DNA of 64,000 nucleotides from Actinomycetota bacterium (GTDB lineage: Bacteria > Actinomycetota > Actinomycetes > Propionibacteriales > Nocardioidaceae). Both the position numbers and the translations under genes were made by a program. The DNA is taken from contig WLJH01000012.1 in the NCBI GenBank assembly GCA_009701885.1, positions 58,798 through 122,797 of the forward strand, written 5' to 3'. Shown here piece by piece: positions 15,173 through 22,879 of the stretch; position 1 is the first letter of the stretch; each line of letters starts with the position of its first letter. The notes beneath the pieces are model-generated. The model did not search any database. It was not told where the DNA came from and saw nothing but the letters and a program-made list of their open reading frames with translations.

Positions 15173-18100
15173 TCAGCGCGGCTTCTGCGTGTTCGACTTG
15201 TAGACGACCCCGCCGCTGCGGATCTTCGCGATGAAGCGGGTCTTCTTGTTGCCGTTGCGGTCGGCCTTCTTGAAGGTCATCTGACCCCCGTCGGGCACGA
15301 CGTCCTCGCGGACCTCGACGAGGCGCTTGTTGCCCTTCGCCTTGGTGCCGCGGATGACGTAGAGCCGGATCGTCTCGCCGACGGCGTTGTCGACGTCGGC
15401 ACGCACGATGTCCTTGCGCGGGCCGTTGCTGTCGGCGGCCAGGGTGATGGTGATCGGGTCACCCGGCTCGTCGACCCGGCCGAACGACACGGTGTCGCTG
15501 GCCTCGGACTCCGGCTGCACCTCGTTGCCGACGTACCCGATGCCCGACACGCGCGCCCGACCCTCGGCGTTGCCGGAGAAGACGTACGACGCCTGGCCGT
15601 CCTCGCCCGTGGCGACCCGGTCGTTGGCCGACCCGTCGTCGTCGTTGCCGGGGCCGGTGCGGAAGAAGGCGACCTCGAACTCGATCGGCTCGCCCTCTTG
15701 GTCGGTGGCCGTGTAGGTCATCACGACCGTCTCCCCGACCTCGCGCTGCTCTGCGCCCTGCTGGGCCAGCGTGTAGGTGCCGGCGGCGAAGTCGACCTCG
15801 TAGAACTGCGCGGTCGGACCCTCCCCCGTCGTCGGGTCGGTGCCCTGCGTGGTGACGATGTCGGCGTCGTCGTCGGCGTCGCCCTGCGGGCCGGTGCTGT
15901 CAGCGGCGTACACCGAGGTGTCGGCCGCCCACGTGCCGGTCGGCGTGGCGTCCTGCTCGCTGTCGGAGGAGAGCGAGAACTCCGGGTCGGCGTCGAAGTC
16001 CGACTCGATCGTGAGACCGCCCTGACCGTTGTTGCCGGGCCTGACGACCTCGCCGCCGTCGGTACGGATGGCCACGTCCTCGCCACCGACGAGGTTGCCG
16101 AACTGGTCGGTCACCTTCACGTCGTAGGCGACGTCGTCGGTCGTCGGCGCCTTCGGCAGCACGCCGGACTCCTGGAACCGGTCCGCCGCGAGCTCGATCA
16201 GCACCTCGCCGGCGTTGAGCGGGTCGGCGCTGCTCCACGCGACGTCGGCGGTGTCGCTCGCGCCGCCGGCGCCACCGACGGTCGCGGTGACCGTGTCGGT
16301 CGCGGTCCCGTCGTCGTCGAAGTCCTCGCTGCGCTCGATGCCGACGGCGAAGGACACCTGGCCCTGGGCGTTCGTGACCCGGGTGATCGCCTGGCCCTGC
16401 TCGGCCAGGTCGCCGGCCGGCTGGCCTGTGGTGCCGTCCTCCGGACCGCTGGTGAAGAAGGAGTCGCCGTCGACCGTGAGCCGCACCGCGACGTTGGGCA
16501 CGGGGTCGCCGTCGGCGTCGGTCACCGTCGCCGTGCCGTACGACGGGGCGCCGGGCTTGCCCGTGCCCGTGAGCCCCGTGACCTCGACCTCGGCACCTGC
16601 CGGGGCAGCGTCGTTGAAGAAGGTCACCGGGGCGGTGGCCTCCGCGTCGGCGTTGTCCTGGTCGACCGGGGTGTTGGGGTCGTCGTAGTCGGCCGTCGCA
16701 GCGGTCACGGAGCCGGTCTCGGTGGCTTGGGGCTGGCCCTGGGCCGCGGCCGGGTCGTCGAGCGTCGCCGAGAAGGAGCCGTCCTCGCCGGTGGTGACGG
16801 TGCGGACCTCGTCGTCGGCGCCGCTCTGCTGGTCGAAGGCGGCGTCACCGCCCTGGCCCGGCGTGTAGGTCAGCGTGACCGGCCGGCCCGGGAGGCCGGT
16901 GCCGTCCTCGAGCGCGAGGGTCCCGGCGACCGCGGCGTCCGCGCCCGCGGCGCCGGAGACCTCGTCGGCGAGCTTGATCGCCGCCTGGCCGGCCTTCACT
17001 GTCAGGACCTCCGACTCGGCGACGGCGCCCTCTCCGGTGACCGGGTTGGCCACGAGCGCGGCCCGCAGCGTGTAGGTGCCTCCCTCGGAGCGGTCCTGCG
17101 GCAGCGGGATGTTCGCGTTGCCGTCCAGGCCGACGACCGTGGTGCCCTCGGTCTCCCGTGCGGTCGGTGCCCCGTCGAAGGCGCGGAAGGTCCAGGTGTA
17201 CTCCACCGTCTGCAGCGTCGCCTGCTCGAACGGGACGTCGTTGCCCTCCTGGTCCTTGACCTGGACCTGGATGTCGTCGGCGTCGTACTCGTCGTAGTCG
17301 AAGGCCTCGCCGTTGGCCGAGGTGGCCTCGAGCGCGGTCGGCTCGGGGTCGTACTGGCCGACGGTCACGTCCTGGGAGCGCTTGTCGCCCAGGCCCGCCT
17401 CGAACGGGTCGGAGTCGGTGGCGTTGGCGTAGTAGAAGGCGCGGGTGCCCCCGGCCTGCGTGGTCTCGACCTGACCGAGCGCGTTGGTCTGGCCGACGTA
17501 CGCACCACCCTCACGGCGCACCTCGGCGCCGGCGATCGGGTCGCCCTCGGCGTCCACGACGGTGATGGTGATGTCGGCGTTGCCGGTGCCGGGGACGTTG
17601 GCGTTCGTCGGCTCCGCGGTGACGGTGCCGAGCTCCTGGCGGTCGATGACGAAGGACTCGGCGTCGTCGGCCGTGCCGTTGCCGCCGGCGGCCTTGACGA
17701 GGATCTCGTCGGTGCCGCCGCCGTAGTCGTAGCCGGTGACGTCGAGGACACCGCGCCAGGTGCCGGTGACCCCGGCCTGCGGGGTCGTCGAGGTCGTGGT
17801 GTCGCCCGCACCGGCGAAGGCGTCGGCGCTGGGGTCGTAGAAGTCGAGCGTCGGGGTGGCGCCGGGCGCCGAGGACGTGCCCTCGACCACGGCGTACTGA
17901 CCCGCGGTCGCGCCGTTGGTGTACGGCGCCTGGAAGACGTCGAGGGTCGCACCGTCGGTCACGTTGACGGTGTCGGCGTTGTTGTCGACCGCGACTCCGC
18001 TGAGGTCGTCGGTCGGCGCGGTGGCCGGGCCCAGCCCCACCGCGCGCAGCGTCACGTTGGTCGCGCCGGCGATCGGGGTGGGGTTCCACTCGAACGCGAA

Positions 18101-18412
18101 CGCCCCGTCGTCGTTGCGGGTCGCGGCGGTGCCGATGGGGGTCCACGGGCCGGAGGCGCCGATGCGGTACTCGAAGCGCACGCCGGTGACGTTGCTGCCG
18201 CCGAGGGCGGTGAGGCGCTGCGTGGCGTTCTGGCCGTCGGGCTTGGCGGAGACCGTCGTGGAGACCGGCTGCACGAGGTTGACGGAGTCCGCACCGAGGG
18301 TGCTGGTGTGGGTGACTGCGCCGGCGGGACCCGCGAGCAGCGGCAACCCGGCGATCGCCAGGGCCGAGGTCGCGGTCGCGGCGAGGCCGCGCTTGGTTCC
18401 AGTGCTGGACAT
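15173..18412 (-). CDS. Very large secreted multi-domain Ig-like surface protein
   Basis: A 1079-residue protein starting at ATG 18412, which has GGGAGGA about 8 nt upstream. Signal region MSSTGTKRGLAATATSALAIAG, cleaved near GPAGA. The body is very acidic and made of repeated Ig-like/CNA-like units with recurring VTDADGDPVPNVAVRLTV, VVDAEGDPIAGAEVR, VKDQEGNDVPFEQ and VTDQFGNLVGGEDVAI signatures. The last ~60 residues turn basic (VRADVDNAVGETIRLYVIRG, then KRLVEVREDV) and could bind wall polymer. There is no sortase signal. It shares its signal-region pattern with the protein at 9576. The repeated Asp-rich hairpins suggest Ca2+ binding. Role as adhesin or S-layer-like protein is inferred. Confidence 0.8.
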   Translation of the reverse strand: MSSTGTKRGLAATATSALAIAGLPLLAGPAGAVTHTSTLGADSVNLVQPVSTTVSAKPDGQNATQRLTALGGSNVTGVRFEYRIGASGPWTPIGTAATRNDDGAFAFEWNPTPIAGATNVTLRAVGLGPATAPTDDLSGVAVDNNADTVNVTDGATLDVFQAPYTNGATAGQYAVVEGTSSAPGATPTLDFYDPSADAFAGAGDTTTSTTPQAGVTGTWRGVLDVTGYDYGGGTDEILVKAAGGNGTADDAESFVIDRQELGTVTAEPTNANVPGTGNADITITVVDAEGDPIAGAEVRREGGAYVGQTNALGQVETTQAGGTRAFYYANATDSDPFEAGLGDKRSQDVTVGQYDPEPTALEATSANGEAFDYDEYDADDIQVQVKDQEGNDVPFEQATLQTVEYTWTFRAFDGAPTARETEGTTVVGLDGNANIPLPQDRSEGGTYTLRAALVANPVTGEGAVAESEVLTVKAGQAAIKLADEVSGAAGADAAVAGTLALEDGTGLPGRPVTLTYTPGQGGDAAFDQQSGADDEVRTVTTGEDGSFSATLDDPAAAQGQPQATETGSVTAATADYDDPNTPVDQDNADAEATAPVTFFNDAAPAGAEVEVTGLTGTGKPGAPSYGTATVTDADGDPVPNVAVRLTVDGDSFFTSGPEDGTTGQPAGDLAEQGQAITRVTNAQGQVSFAVGIERSEDFDDDGTATDTVTATVGGAGGASDTADVAWSSADPLNAGEVLIELAADRFQESGVLPKAPTTDDVAYDVKVTDQFGNLVGGEDVAIRTDGGEVVRPGNNGQGGLTIESDFDADPEFSLSSDSEQDATPTGTWAADTSVYAADSTGPQGDADDDADIVTTQGTDPTTGEGPTAQFYEVDFAAGTYTLAQQGAEQREVGETVVMTYTATDQEGEPIEFEVAFFRTGPGNDDDGSANDRVATGEDGQASYVFSGNAEGRARVSGIGYVGNEVQPESEASDTVSFGRVDEPGDPITITLAADSNGPRKDIVRADVDNAVGETIRLYVIRGTKAKGNKRLVEVREDVVPDGGQMTFKKADRNGNKKTRFIAKIRSGGVVYKSNTQKPR

Positions 18413-18439
18413 GGATGTTCCTCCCGGATGGGGTGCATG

Positions 18440-18462
18440 GCGACGGCCCGAGGAGCCGTCGC
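18440..18462 (-). promoter_or_regulatory. 5' leader hairpin upstream of the large surface-protein gene
   Basis: GCGACGGC (18440-18447) pairs with GCCGTCGC (18455-18462) across a 7-nt loop, about 28 bp upstream of the ATG at 18412. It could stabilise the mRNA or be an operator. No other element is clear in the 153-bp divergent spacer. Confidence 0.35.
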
Positions 18463-18565
18463 ACCTGTCTAGACCACCAACGACCCGACAGTCGATCCCG
18501 TTACGGGGATTCACCCGATCGGGGCGATGCGGGTCCCGTCGGCGATGTCCTGTAGGACTGGTGGC

Positions 18566-19147
18566 ATGCGACTCGGCACTGCCCTTCCTGCCCGCTCGAC
18601 CACCCGCTCCACCCGCGCCCGACTGGGCGCAGCCGCCCTCGGCGTGACGCTCGCCCTGGGCGCCACGGCCTGCTCCGGAGAGGACGAGCCCAGCGACCCC
18701 GACGCCACCGCGCAGGCCACCGAGACCGCCGAGCCCGGCCCCGAGGTCGAGGCCGAGACCGCGACCTTCCAGGCGCCCAGCGGCTTCGAGCTCGGCGAGC
18801 CCTCCAAGAAGTCCCCCGCCGTCATCGCCACCGGGCCCTCTGGCGCGCTGGTCTCGCTCGTGGAGATCGAGTTCCCCGGCGAGGCGCCCGAGATCGAGCG
18901 GCAGCAGGAGATCGCGCTCGACGGGCTGGGCGAGAAGTTCACCGCCGAGGACGTCGTCGAGGTCGACGGCATCGAGATGTGGCACGTGTCCGGCAAGGAG
19001 TCCAAGGGCAACTACGCCGACGTCTACGGCGCGGTCGTCGACGGCACCTCGGTGCGCCTGACCATCCGGCTCGCCGACGCGGAGTACGACGAGGCCGAGC
19101 GCGCCGCGGTCAACGAGCAGGTCCTCGCGTCCTGGTCCTGGGCCTGA
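18566..19147 (+). CDS. Secreted lipoprotein of unknown function
   Basis: A 193-residue lipoprotein. A basic N-terminus (LPARSTTRSTRARLG) is followed by AAALGVTLALGATAC, a clear lipobox with Cys at about position 33, then an acidic linker (GEDEPSDPDATAQ). The mature part ends in AAVNEQVLASWSWA. I do not recognise the fold; it is reminiscent of small DUF1795/PsbP-like lipoproteins. The ATG at 18566 is preferred over an upstream one at 18527 because only it puts the signal at the N-terminus. The C-terminal motif AVNxQVLxSWxW recurs in the fragment at 29184-29483. Confidence 0.75.
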   Translation: MRLGTALPARSTTRSTRARLGAAALGVTLALGATACSGEDEPSDPDATAQATETAEPGPEVEAETATFQAPSGFELGEPSKKSPAVIATGPSGALVSLVEIEFPGEAPEIERQQEIALDGLGEKFTAEDVVEVDGIEMWHVSGKESKGNYADVYGAVVDGTSVRLTIRLADAEYDEAERAAVNEQVLASWSWA

Positions 19148-19184
19148 CGCTCCCTGGGCAGGCGGTCGCCCTAGGCTGGGCGAC

Positions 19185-20690
19185 ATGCCTCCCGGTGGTC
19201 CCGCCCTGCCCGTGCCGCCGGGGCTCGTGGAAGCGTTCCGCGCCTGGGAACAGGCCCTCGCGGCGGGCGACACCGAGACGCTCGCGCAGCTGACCGCCCC
19301 CGGCTCGAGCACCCTGCGCGGCGACGCCGACGGGCTGCTGGTCGGCCACGACGCCATCGCGCCGGCGCTCGGGACGGAGCCCGCGCGCCGCGTCGTGCAG
19401 ACCCACGTGCAGGTGACGGATCCCGACCACGCGCTCGTCGTCGCGGTCACTGAGCTCGCCCGCGGCGGCCGCGGCCAGCAGTCTCAGCTCTGGGCCCGTA
19501 CGCCGGAGGGCTGGCGCCTCACCGCAGCGCACGTCTCCACCCCGGCACCCGCCCTCGACACCCGCGTGTGGCGGGTGGTGGGCGACCCGCTAGTCCCCGG
19601 CGCCCCCGCCGGACCGCTCGTCGGCGAGACCGTCGCGGTCAAGGACGTCGTCGCCGTGGCCGGCCAGAAGGTCGGCGCCGGCAACCCCGCCTGGGAGGCC
19701 GCCGCCCCCGTCGAGCGCGCCGACGCCACGGTCGTCGACACCCTCGTCGAGGCCGGCGCGGCGATCGCCGGGATCGCCCGCACCGACGAGTTCGCCTGGT
19801 CCCTCGGCGGCACCAACCACCACTACGGCACCCCGCCCAACCCGCGCGCCCCGCGCCGGGTCCCCGGCGGGTCGTCCAACGGCCCCGCGTCCGCGGTCTC
19901 CCTCGGCCACGCCACGATCGGGCTCGGGACGGACACCGCCGGCTCGACCCGCGTGCCCGCGGCGTACCAGGGGCTCACCGGCTTCCGCCCCACCCACGGC
20001 ACCGTCCCGATGCACGGCGTCATGGCGCTGGCACCCAGCTTCGACACCGTCGGCTGGATGACCCGCTCCCCCGCCCTCGCACGCGACGTGGGCGAGGTGC
20101 TGCTGCCGCCCGACGCCTTCACCGCGGCGGGCGCGGACCTGGTCGTCGTGCCCGAGCTGCTCGGTGCTGCCGAGCCCGACGTGCGTGCGGCCGTCGAGAC
20201 CTGGGTCACCGACCAGGGGCTGGTCGTCCGCGAGGGCTGGCCGCTCGGTGAGCTCGCCTCGTGGGTGCGTGCGTTCGGCACCTGGCAGGCGTGGGAGGCG
20301 TGGTCGGTGCGCGGCGGCTGGCTCGCCGACCGGCTCGACACCCTCGGCGCCGACGTCCGCACCCGCTTCCGCCACGCCGCCTCGGTCGAGAAGCCCGACG
20401 CGGACGCGGCGTACGACGTCGTGCAGGCCGCCCGCCAGCGGCTGCGCGAGCTGCTCGGCGATCGGGTGCTCGTGCTGCCGACCGCCTCCTCGGTCGCTCC
20501 GTTCCCCGGCCCTGGCGTGCAGGCCGTCCGCGAGGCGACCCTCCGGCTGACCTGCCTGGCCCCGCTGCTCGGCGCACCGGCCGTCTCGCTGCCCCTCGCC
20601 ACCCGCGACGGACTGCCCTGCGGCGTCTCGCTGCTCGCCGCCCCCGGTCGCGACCGGGCCCTGCTGGACCTCGCCGTCGCGCTGGGCTGA
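19185..20690 (+). CDS. DUF3225 (AtzH/HpxZ-like) - amidase fusion protein, copy 1
   Basis: A 501-residue two-domain protein. Residues ~1-120 form an NTF2-like DUF3225 domain, the family of AtzH and HpxZ (VEAFRAWEQALAAGDTETL, VQTHVQVTDPDHALVVAVTEL). Residues ~130-501 form an amidase-signature domain with the Lys/cis-Ser/Ser triad at K153, S230 and S254. The signature deviates at two points: GGSSNGP where GGSSSGS is usual, and TAGSTR where TGGSIR is usual. It is a paralogue of 30586-32103 and the two stay nearly identical over long stretches. Unlike that copy it lies outside the purine island, next to a lipoprotein gene. Substrate specificity may have drifted. Confidence 0.8.
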   Translation: MPPGGPALPVPPGLVEAFRAWEQALAAGDTETLAQLTAPGSSTLRGDADGLLVGHDAIAPALGTEPARRVVQTHVQVTDPDHALVVAVTELARGGRGQQSQLWARTPEGWRLTAAHVSTPAPALDTRVWRVVGDPLVPGAPAGPLVGETVAVKDVVAVAGQKVGAGNPAWEAAAPVERADATVVDTLVEAGAAIAGIARTDEFAWSLGGTNHHYGTPPNPRAPRRVPGGSSNGPASAVSLGHATIGLGTDTAGSTRVPAAYQGLTGFRPTHGTVPMHGVMALAPSFDTVGWMTRSPALARDVGEVLLPPDAFTAAGADLVVVPELLGAAEPDVRAAVETWVTDQGLVVREGWPLGELASWVRAFGTWQAWEAWSVRGGWLADRLDTLGADVRTRFRHAASVEKPDADAAYDVVQAARQRLRELLGDRVLVLPTASSVAPFPGPGVQAVREATLRLTCLAPLLGAPAVSLPLATRDGLPCGVSLLAAPGRDRALLDLAVALG

Positions 20691-20711
20691 GGTTCGTCGG
20701 CGGGGCGTCGC

Positions 20712-20795
20712 AATCCCCGGATATCAGGCGATTCTCGCGCTTGTCAGGGGTTGCAAACCTCCCGAACCGTCGGGAAAGCCTGATATCCGGGGATT
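20712..20795 (+). repeat. Palindromic repeat B, left copy
   Basis: An 84-bp element with perfect 18-bp terminal inverted repeats (AATCCCCGGATATCAGGC at 20712-20729 against 20778-20795). The interior contains TTGTCAGGGGTTGC and CTCCCGAACCGTC. It matches the copy at 21882-21965 at 77 of 84 positions by my count, in the same orientation. It lies 21 bp after the amidase stop. Confidence 0.93.
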
Positions 20796-21899
20796 CCTGC
20801 AAGGGCGGTTCTCCACAGGCCGGCCGGCACACCCGAGCACGCAGCACGCGTCCGGGGTAGCACTGGACCGTGCCCTCACCCCCAGAGCCTCCCGCAGCCC
20901 CAGCGATCCAGTTGCGGCGTGACCTCATCGCACAGGGGTGGACCGACCGCGCCCTCGCCGCAGCAGTGCGGAGCGGACAGCTGGTTCGGGTGCGGCGAGG
21001 CGCATACGTCGACGCCCGCGCCTGGATGACGTTGGATGGCGCGCAGCGGTACGCCGCGCGGTGCCGAGCCGTCCAGCTGCAGGCATGCTGCGAGCTGGTC
21101 CTCAGTCACGTCTCGGCCCTCCCGGCGTACGGCGCTCCGCTGTGGGGGCTGGCACTCGACGTCGTCCACGGGAGTCGGTCGGACGAGCGAGCGGGACGTC
21201 GAGAAGCGGGCGTAGTCCAGCACCGCGGTCTGCTGTTGCCCGAGGACGTCGAGGTCCATGACGGTGCTCGGGTCACCTCGCCCACCAGGACCGTGCTTGA
21301 CCTCTCGACCCTCGTGGACGTCGAGCCGGCTCTCGTCGTCGCGAACGATCTGGCCCACCGCGGACTCGTGAGCAGCGCCGGACTGCGGGCCCGGTACGAA
21401 CGCCCCGATGGCGACGGCGGGATGCAGCACTGGCCCGGCACCCTGGCGACGCGGATCGTGCTCGACCTGATGGATCCGGCCATCGAGTCGGTCGGTGAGT
21501 CCAGGGTCGCGTACCTGTGCTTCAGCCAGTCCTTGCCGCGGCCGGAGACCCAGGTGAAGGTCCGGGACGAGAACGGAAGGGTGGTGGCGCGGGTCGACTT
21601 CGCGTGGCCGGCGCTGGGCGTCTTCCTCGAGTTCGACGGCCGGGTGAAGTACGGCGCTGACGGTCAGACGGTCTGGGAGGAGAAGCGTCGCGAGGACCGG
21701 ATCCGCGAGCTCACCGGGTGGCGGTGCATCCGGTTGACCTGGGCCGATCTGGACGATCCGGTGCGTACCGCAGCGCGCATCCGCGCCGTGCTCGCTGCTG
21801 CCGTCGAGCGAGCGAGCTGAGCGCGGGGCTGTGGTCCGTCAAGCCCGGCCGTGCGCACGGCTGGCCGGTCGGGGCTGCAGGAATCCCCGGATATCAGGC
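20778..21899. mobile_element. Putative gene cassette bounded by 24-bp inverted repeats
   Basis: The inner arms of repeats B extend into a perfect 24-bp inverted repeat: 20778-20801 (begins GCCTGATATCCGG, ends CCTGCA) and 21876-21899 (begins TGCAGG, ends ATATCAGGC). They enclose 1.1 kb holding only the AbiEi/DUF559-type gene. This has the geometry of a small transposable unit, but no transposase is present and no target duplication was identified. Mobility is inferred. Confidence 0.5.
20870..21820 (+). CDS. AbiEi-like / DUF559-type protein with VSR-like nuclease residues
   Basis: A 316-residue paralogue of the protein at 6303. The N-terminus is a winged-helix-like region (IAQGWTDRALAAAVRSGQLVRVRRGAYVDA) as in AbiEi-type proteins. 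The C-terminus fits the DUF559/VSR fold better than its paralogue does: E-S in GESRVAYL, SLPRPETQ, D243 in VDFAW, E254-F-D256-G, a downstream EEKRRED and the closing TGWRCIRLTWADL strand-helix. These residues are consistent with metal-dependent DNA cleavage. GTG start. No AbiEii toxin is adjacent. The gene lies alone between two direct copies of palindromic repeat B. Confidence 0.75.
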   Translation: MPSPPEPPAAPAIQLRRDLIAQGWTDRALAAAVRSGQLVRVRRGAYVDARAWMTLDGAQRYAARCRAVQLQACCELVLSHVSALPAYGAPLWGLALDVVHGSRSDERAGRREAGVVQHRGLLLPEDVEVHDGARVTSPTRTVLDLSTLVDVEPALVVANDLAHRGLVSSAGLRARYERPDGDGGMQHWPGTLATRIVLDLMDPAIESVGESRVAYLCFSQSLPRPETQVKVRDENGRVVARVDFAWPALGVFLEFDGRVKYGADGQTVWEEKRREDRIRELTGWRCIRLTWADLDDPVRTAARIRAVLAAAVERAS

Positions 21900-21966
21900 T
21901 CTTCGCACGCTTGTCAGGGGTTGCAACCCTCCCGAACCGTCAGGAAGGCCTGATATCCGGGGATTC
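21881..21966 (+). repeat. Palindromic repeat B, right copy, overlapping the DUF1275 3' end
   Basis: Perfect 19-bp terminal inverted repeats (GAATCCCCGGATATCAGGC at 21881-21899 against 21948-21966). Positions 21940-21966 are also the last codons and the stop of the leftward DUF1275 gene, giving it the tail ESPDIRPS that its paralogue at 46628 lacks. Confidence 0.93.
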
Positions 21967-22689
21967 CGACGACACGACCACAGCGCTCCCCGCGAGCACT
22001 CGCCCGTGCCACGCACCGAGCCCGGTGGCGAGCAGGATCAGCACTCCGGCGACGAGCAGGCCGACCCAGACGCCGACCTTGAGCAGTGCGGCGCCGGCGG
22101 CGGCACCGACGAGGATGAGCGCGACGGCCAGGAACCGGCGACCCGCGCCACCCTCGGCCACCGCCCGGCCGGAGCCCAGTCGCGAGTCGGCGGCCAAACC
22201 GATGAGCGTCGAGGTCACCACGACCGTCGTCACGTCGCGGACCGCCACGAACCGGGCGGTCGCCGCCTGCACGCCCATCGCCGTGCCGAGCACCGCGGTC
22301 ACCGGCAGCGAGAGCGCCAGCGGCGGTGGGGTGGCCTCGTCGGCCACGAGCAGCACGACCGACAGCCCGAGGCAGACCACCCCGACCGAGACGAACAGCA
22401 GCGTCGTCAGCCACGTCCACGGGCCGGCCGCGCGACGCAGCACCCGACCGCCCAGCGCAGCACCGCCCATGAACGCAACGAGCGCGACCGTCGGGCCCAG
22501 CACCGGCAGGTCCTCGGCGCCGACCAGACCCATGCCGAGGATGACCACGTTGCCGGTCATGTTGGCGGTGAAGACCCGGTCCAGCCCGAGGTAGCCGACG
22601 GCGTCGATGATCCCGGTGCTGAACGTCAGCACCATCATCAGCACGAGGTGCATCCGCTCGGTCGGGACGGCGGCGAGGCGGGCGGTCAC
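21940..22689 (-). CDS. DUF1275 (YoaK-family) membrane protein, copy 1
   Basis: A 249-residue integral membrane protein with about six hydrophobic segments. The family signature DRVFTANMTGNVVILGMG follows GIIDAVGYLGL near the N-terminus, and ATARFVAVRDVTTVVVTSTL lies after midpoint. YoaK/DUF1275 proteins are widespread and of unknown function, possibly transporters. GTG 22689 matches the start of the paralogue at 47335. The last residues and stop lie inside palindromic repeat B, which seems to have replaced the original C-terminus. It is 190 bp downstream of the SGNH hydrolase gene. Confidence 0.85.
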   Translation of the reverse strand: MTARLAAVPTERMHLVLMMVLTFSTGIIDAVGYLGLDRVFTANMTGNVVILGMGLVGAEDLPVLGPTVALVAFMGGAALGGRVLRRAAGPWTWLTTLLFVSVGVVCLGLSVVLLVADEATPPPLALSLPVTAVLGTAMGVQAATARFVAVRDVTTVVVTSTLIGLAADSRLGSGRAVAEGGAGRRFLAVALILVGAAAGAALLKVGVWVGLLVAGVLILLATGLGAWHGRVLAGSAVVVSSESPDIRPS

Positions 22690-22879
22690 GCACCCATGGT
22701 GGCAGGGCCCGGTCGCGCGGCCGGCCGCCCGGTGGTCCACGTCAGACGACGTACCGAAGTCCAGACGCCGTGACGTAGCGAGGCGGCCCCACGCGGGGGA
22801 CGCGGCCGGCGGCCGGACTTCTGTCTGTCGCTCGACGAGGGCTCGCGCGCGCTCCTCGGCACGCGACTCCCACTGCAGC

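Noticed and set aside
15698..18472. A 924-codon rightward open frame
   Set aside because: Antisense to the 1079-residue surface protein; shadow composition.
18413..19450. N-terminal extension of the 1079-residue surface protein
   Set aside because: The frame is open upstream but the signal peptide and a strong ribosome-binding site place the start at 18412, and the lipoprotein gene occupies the other strand.
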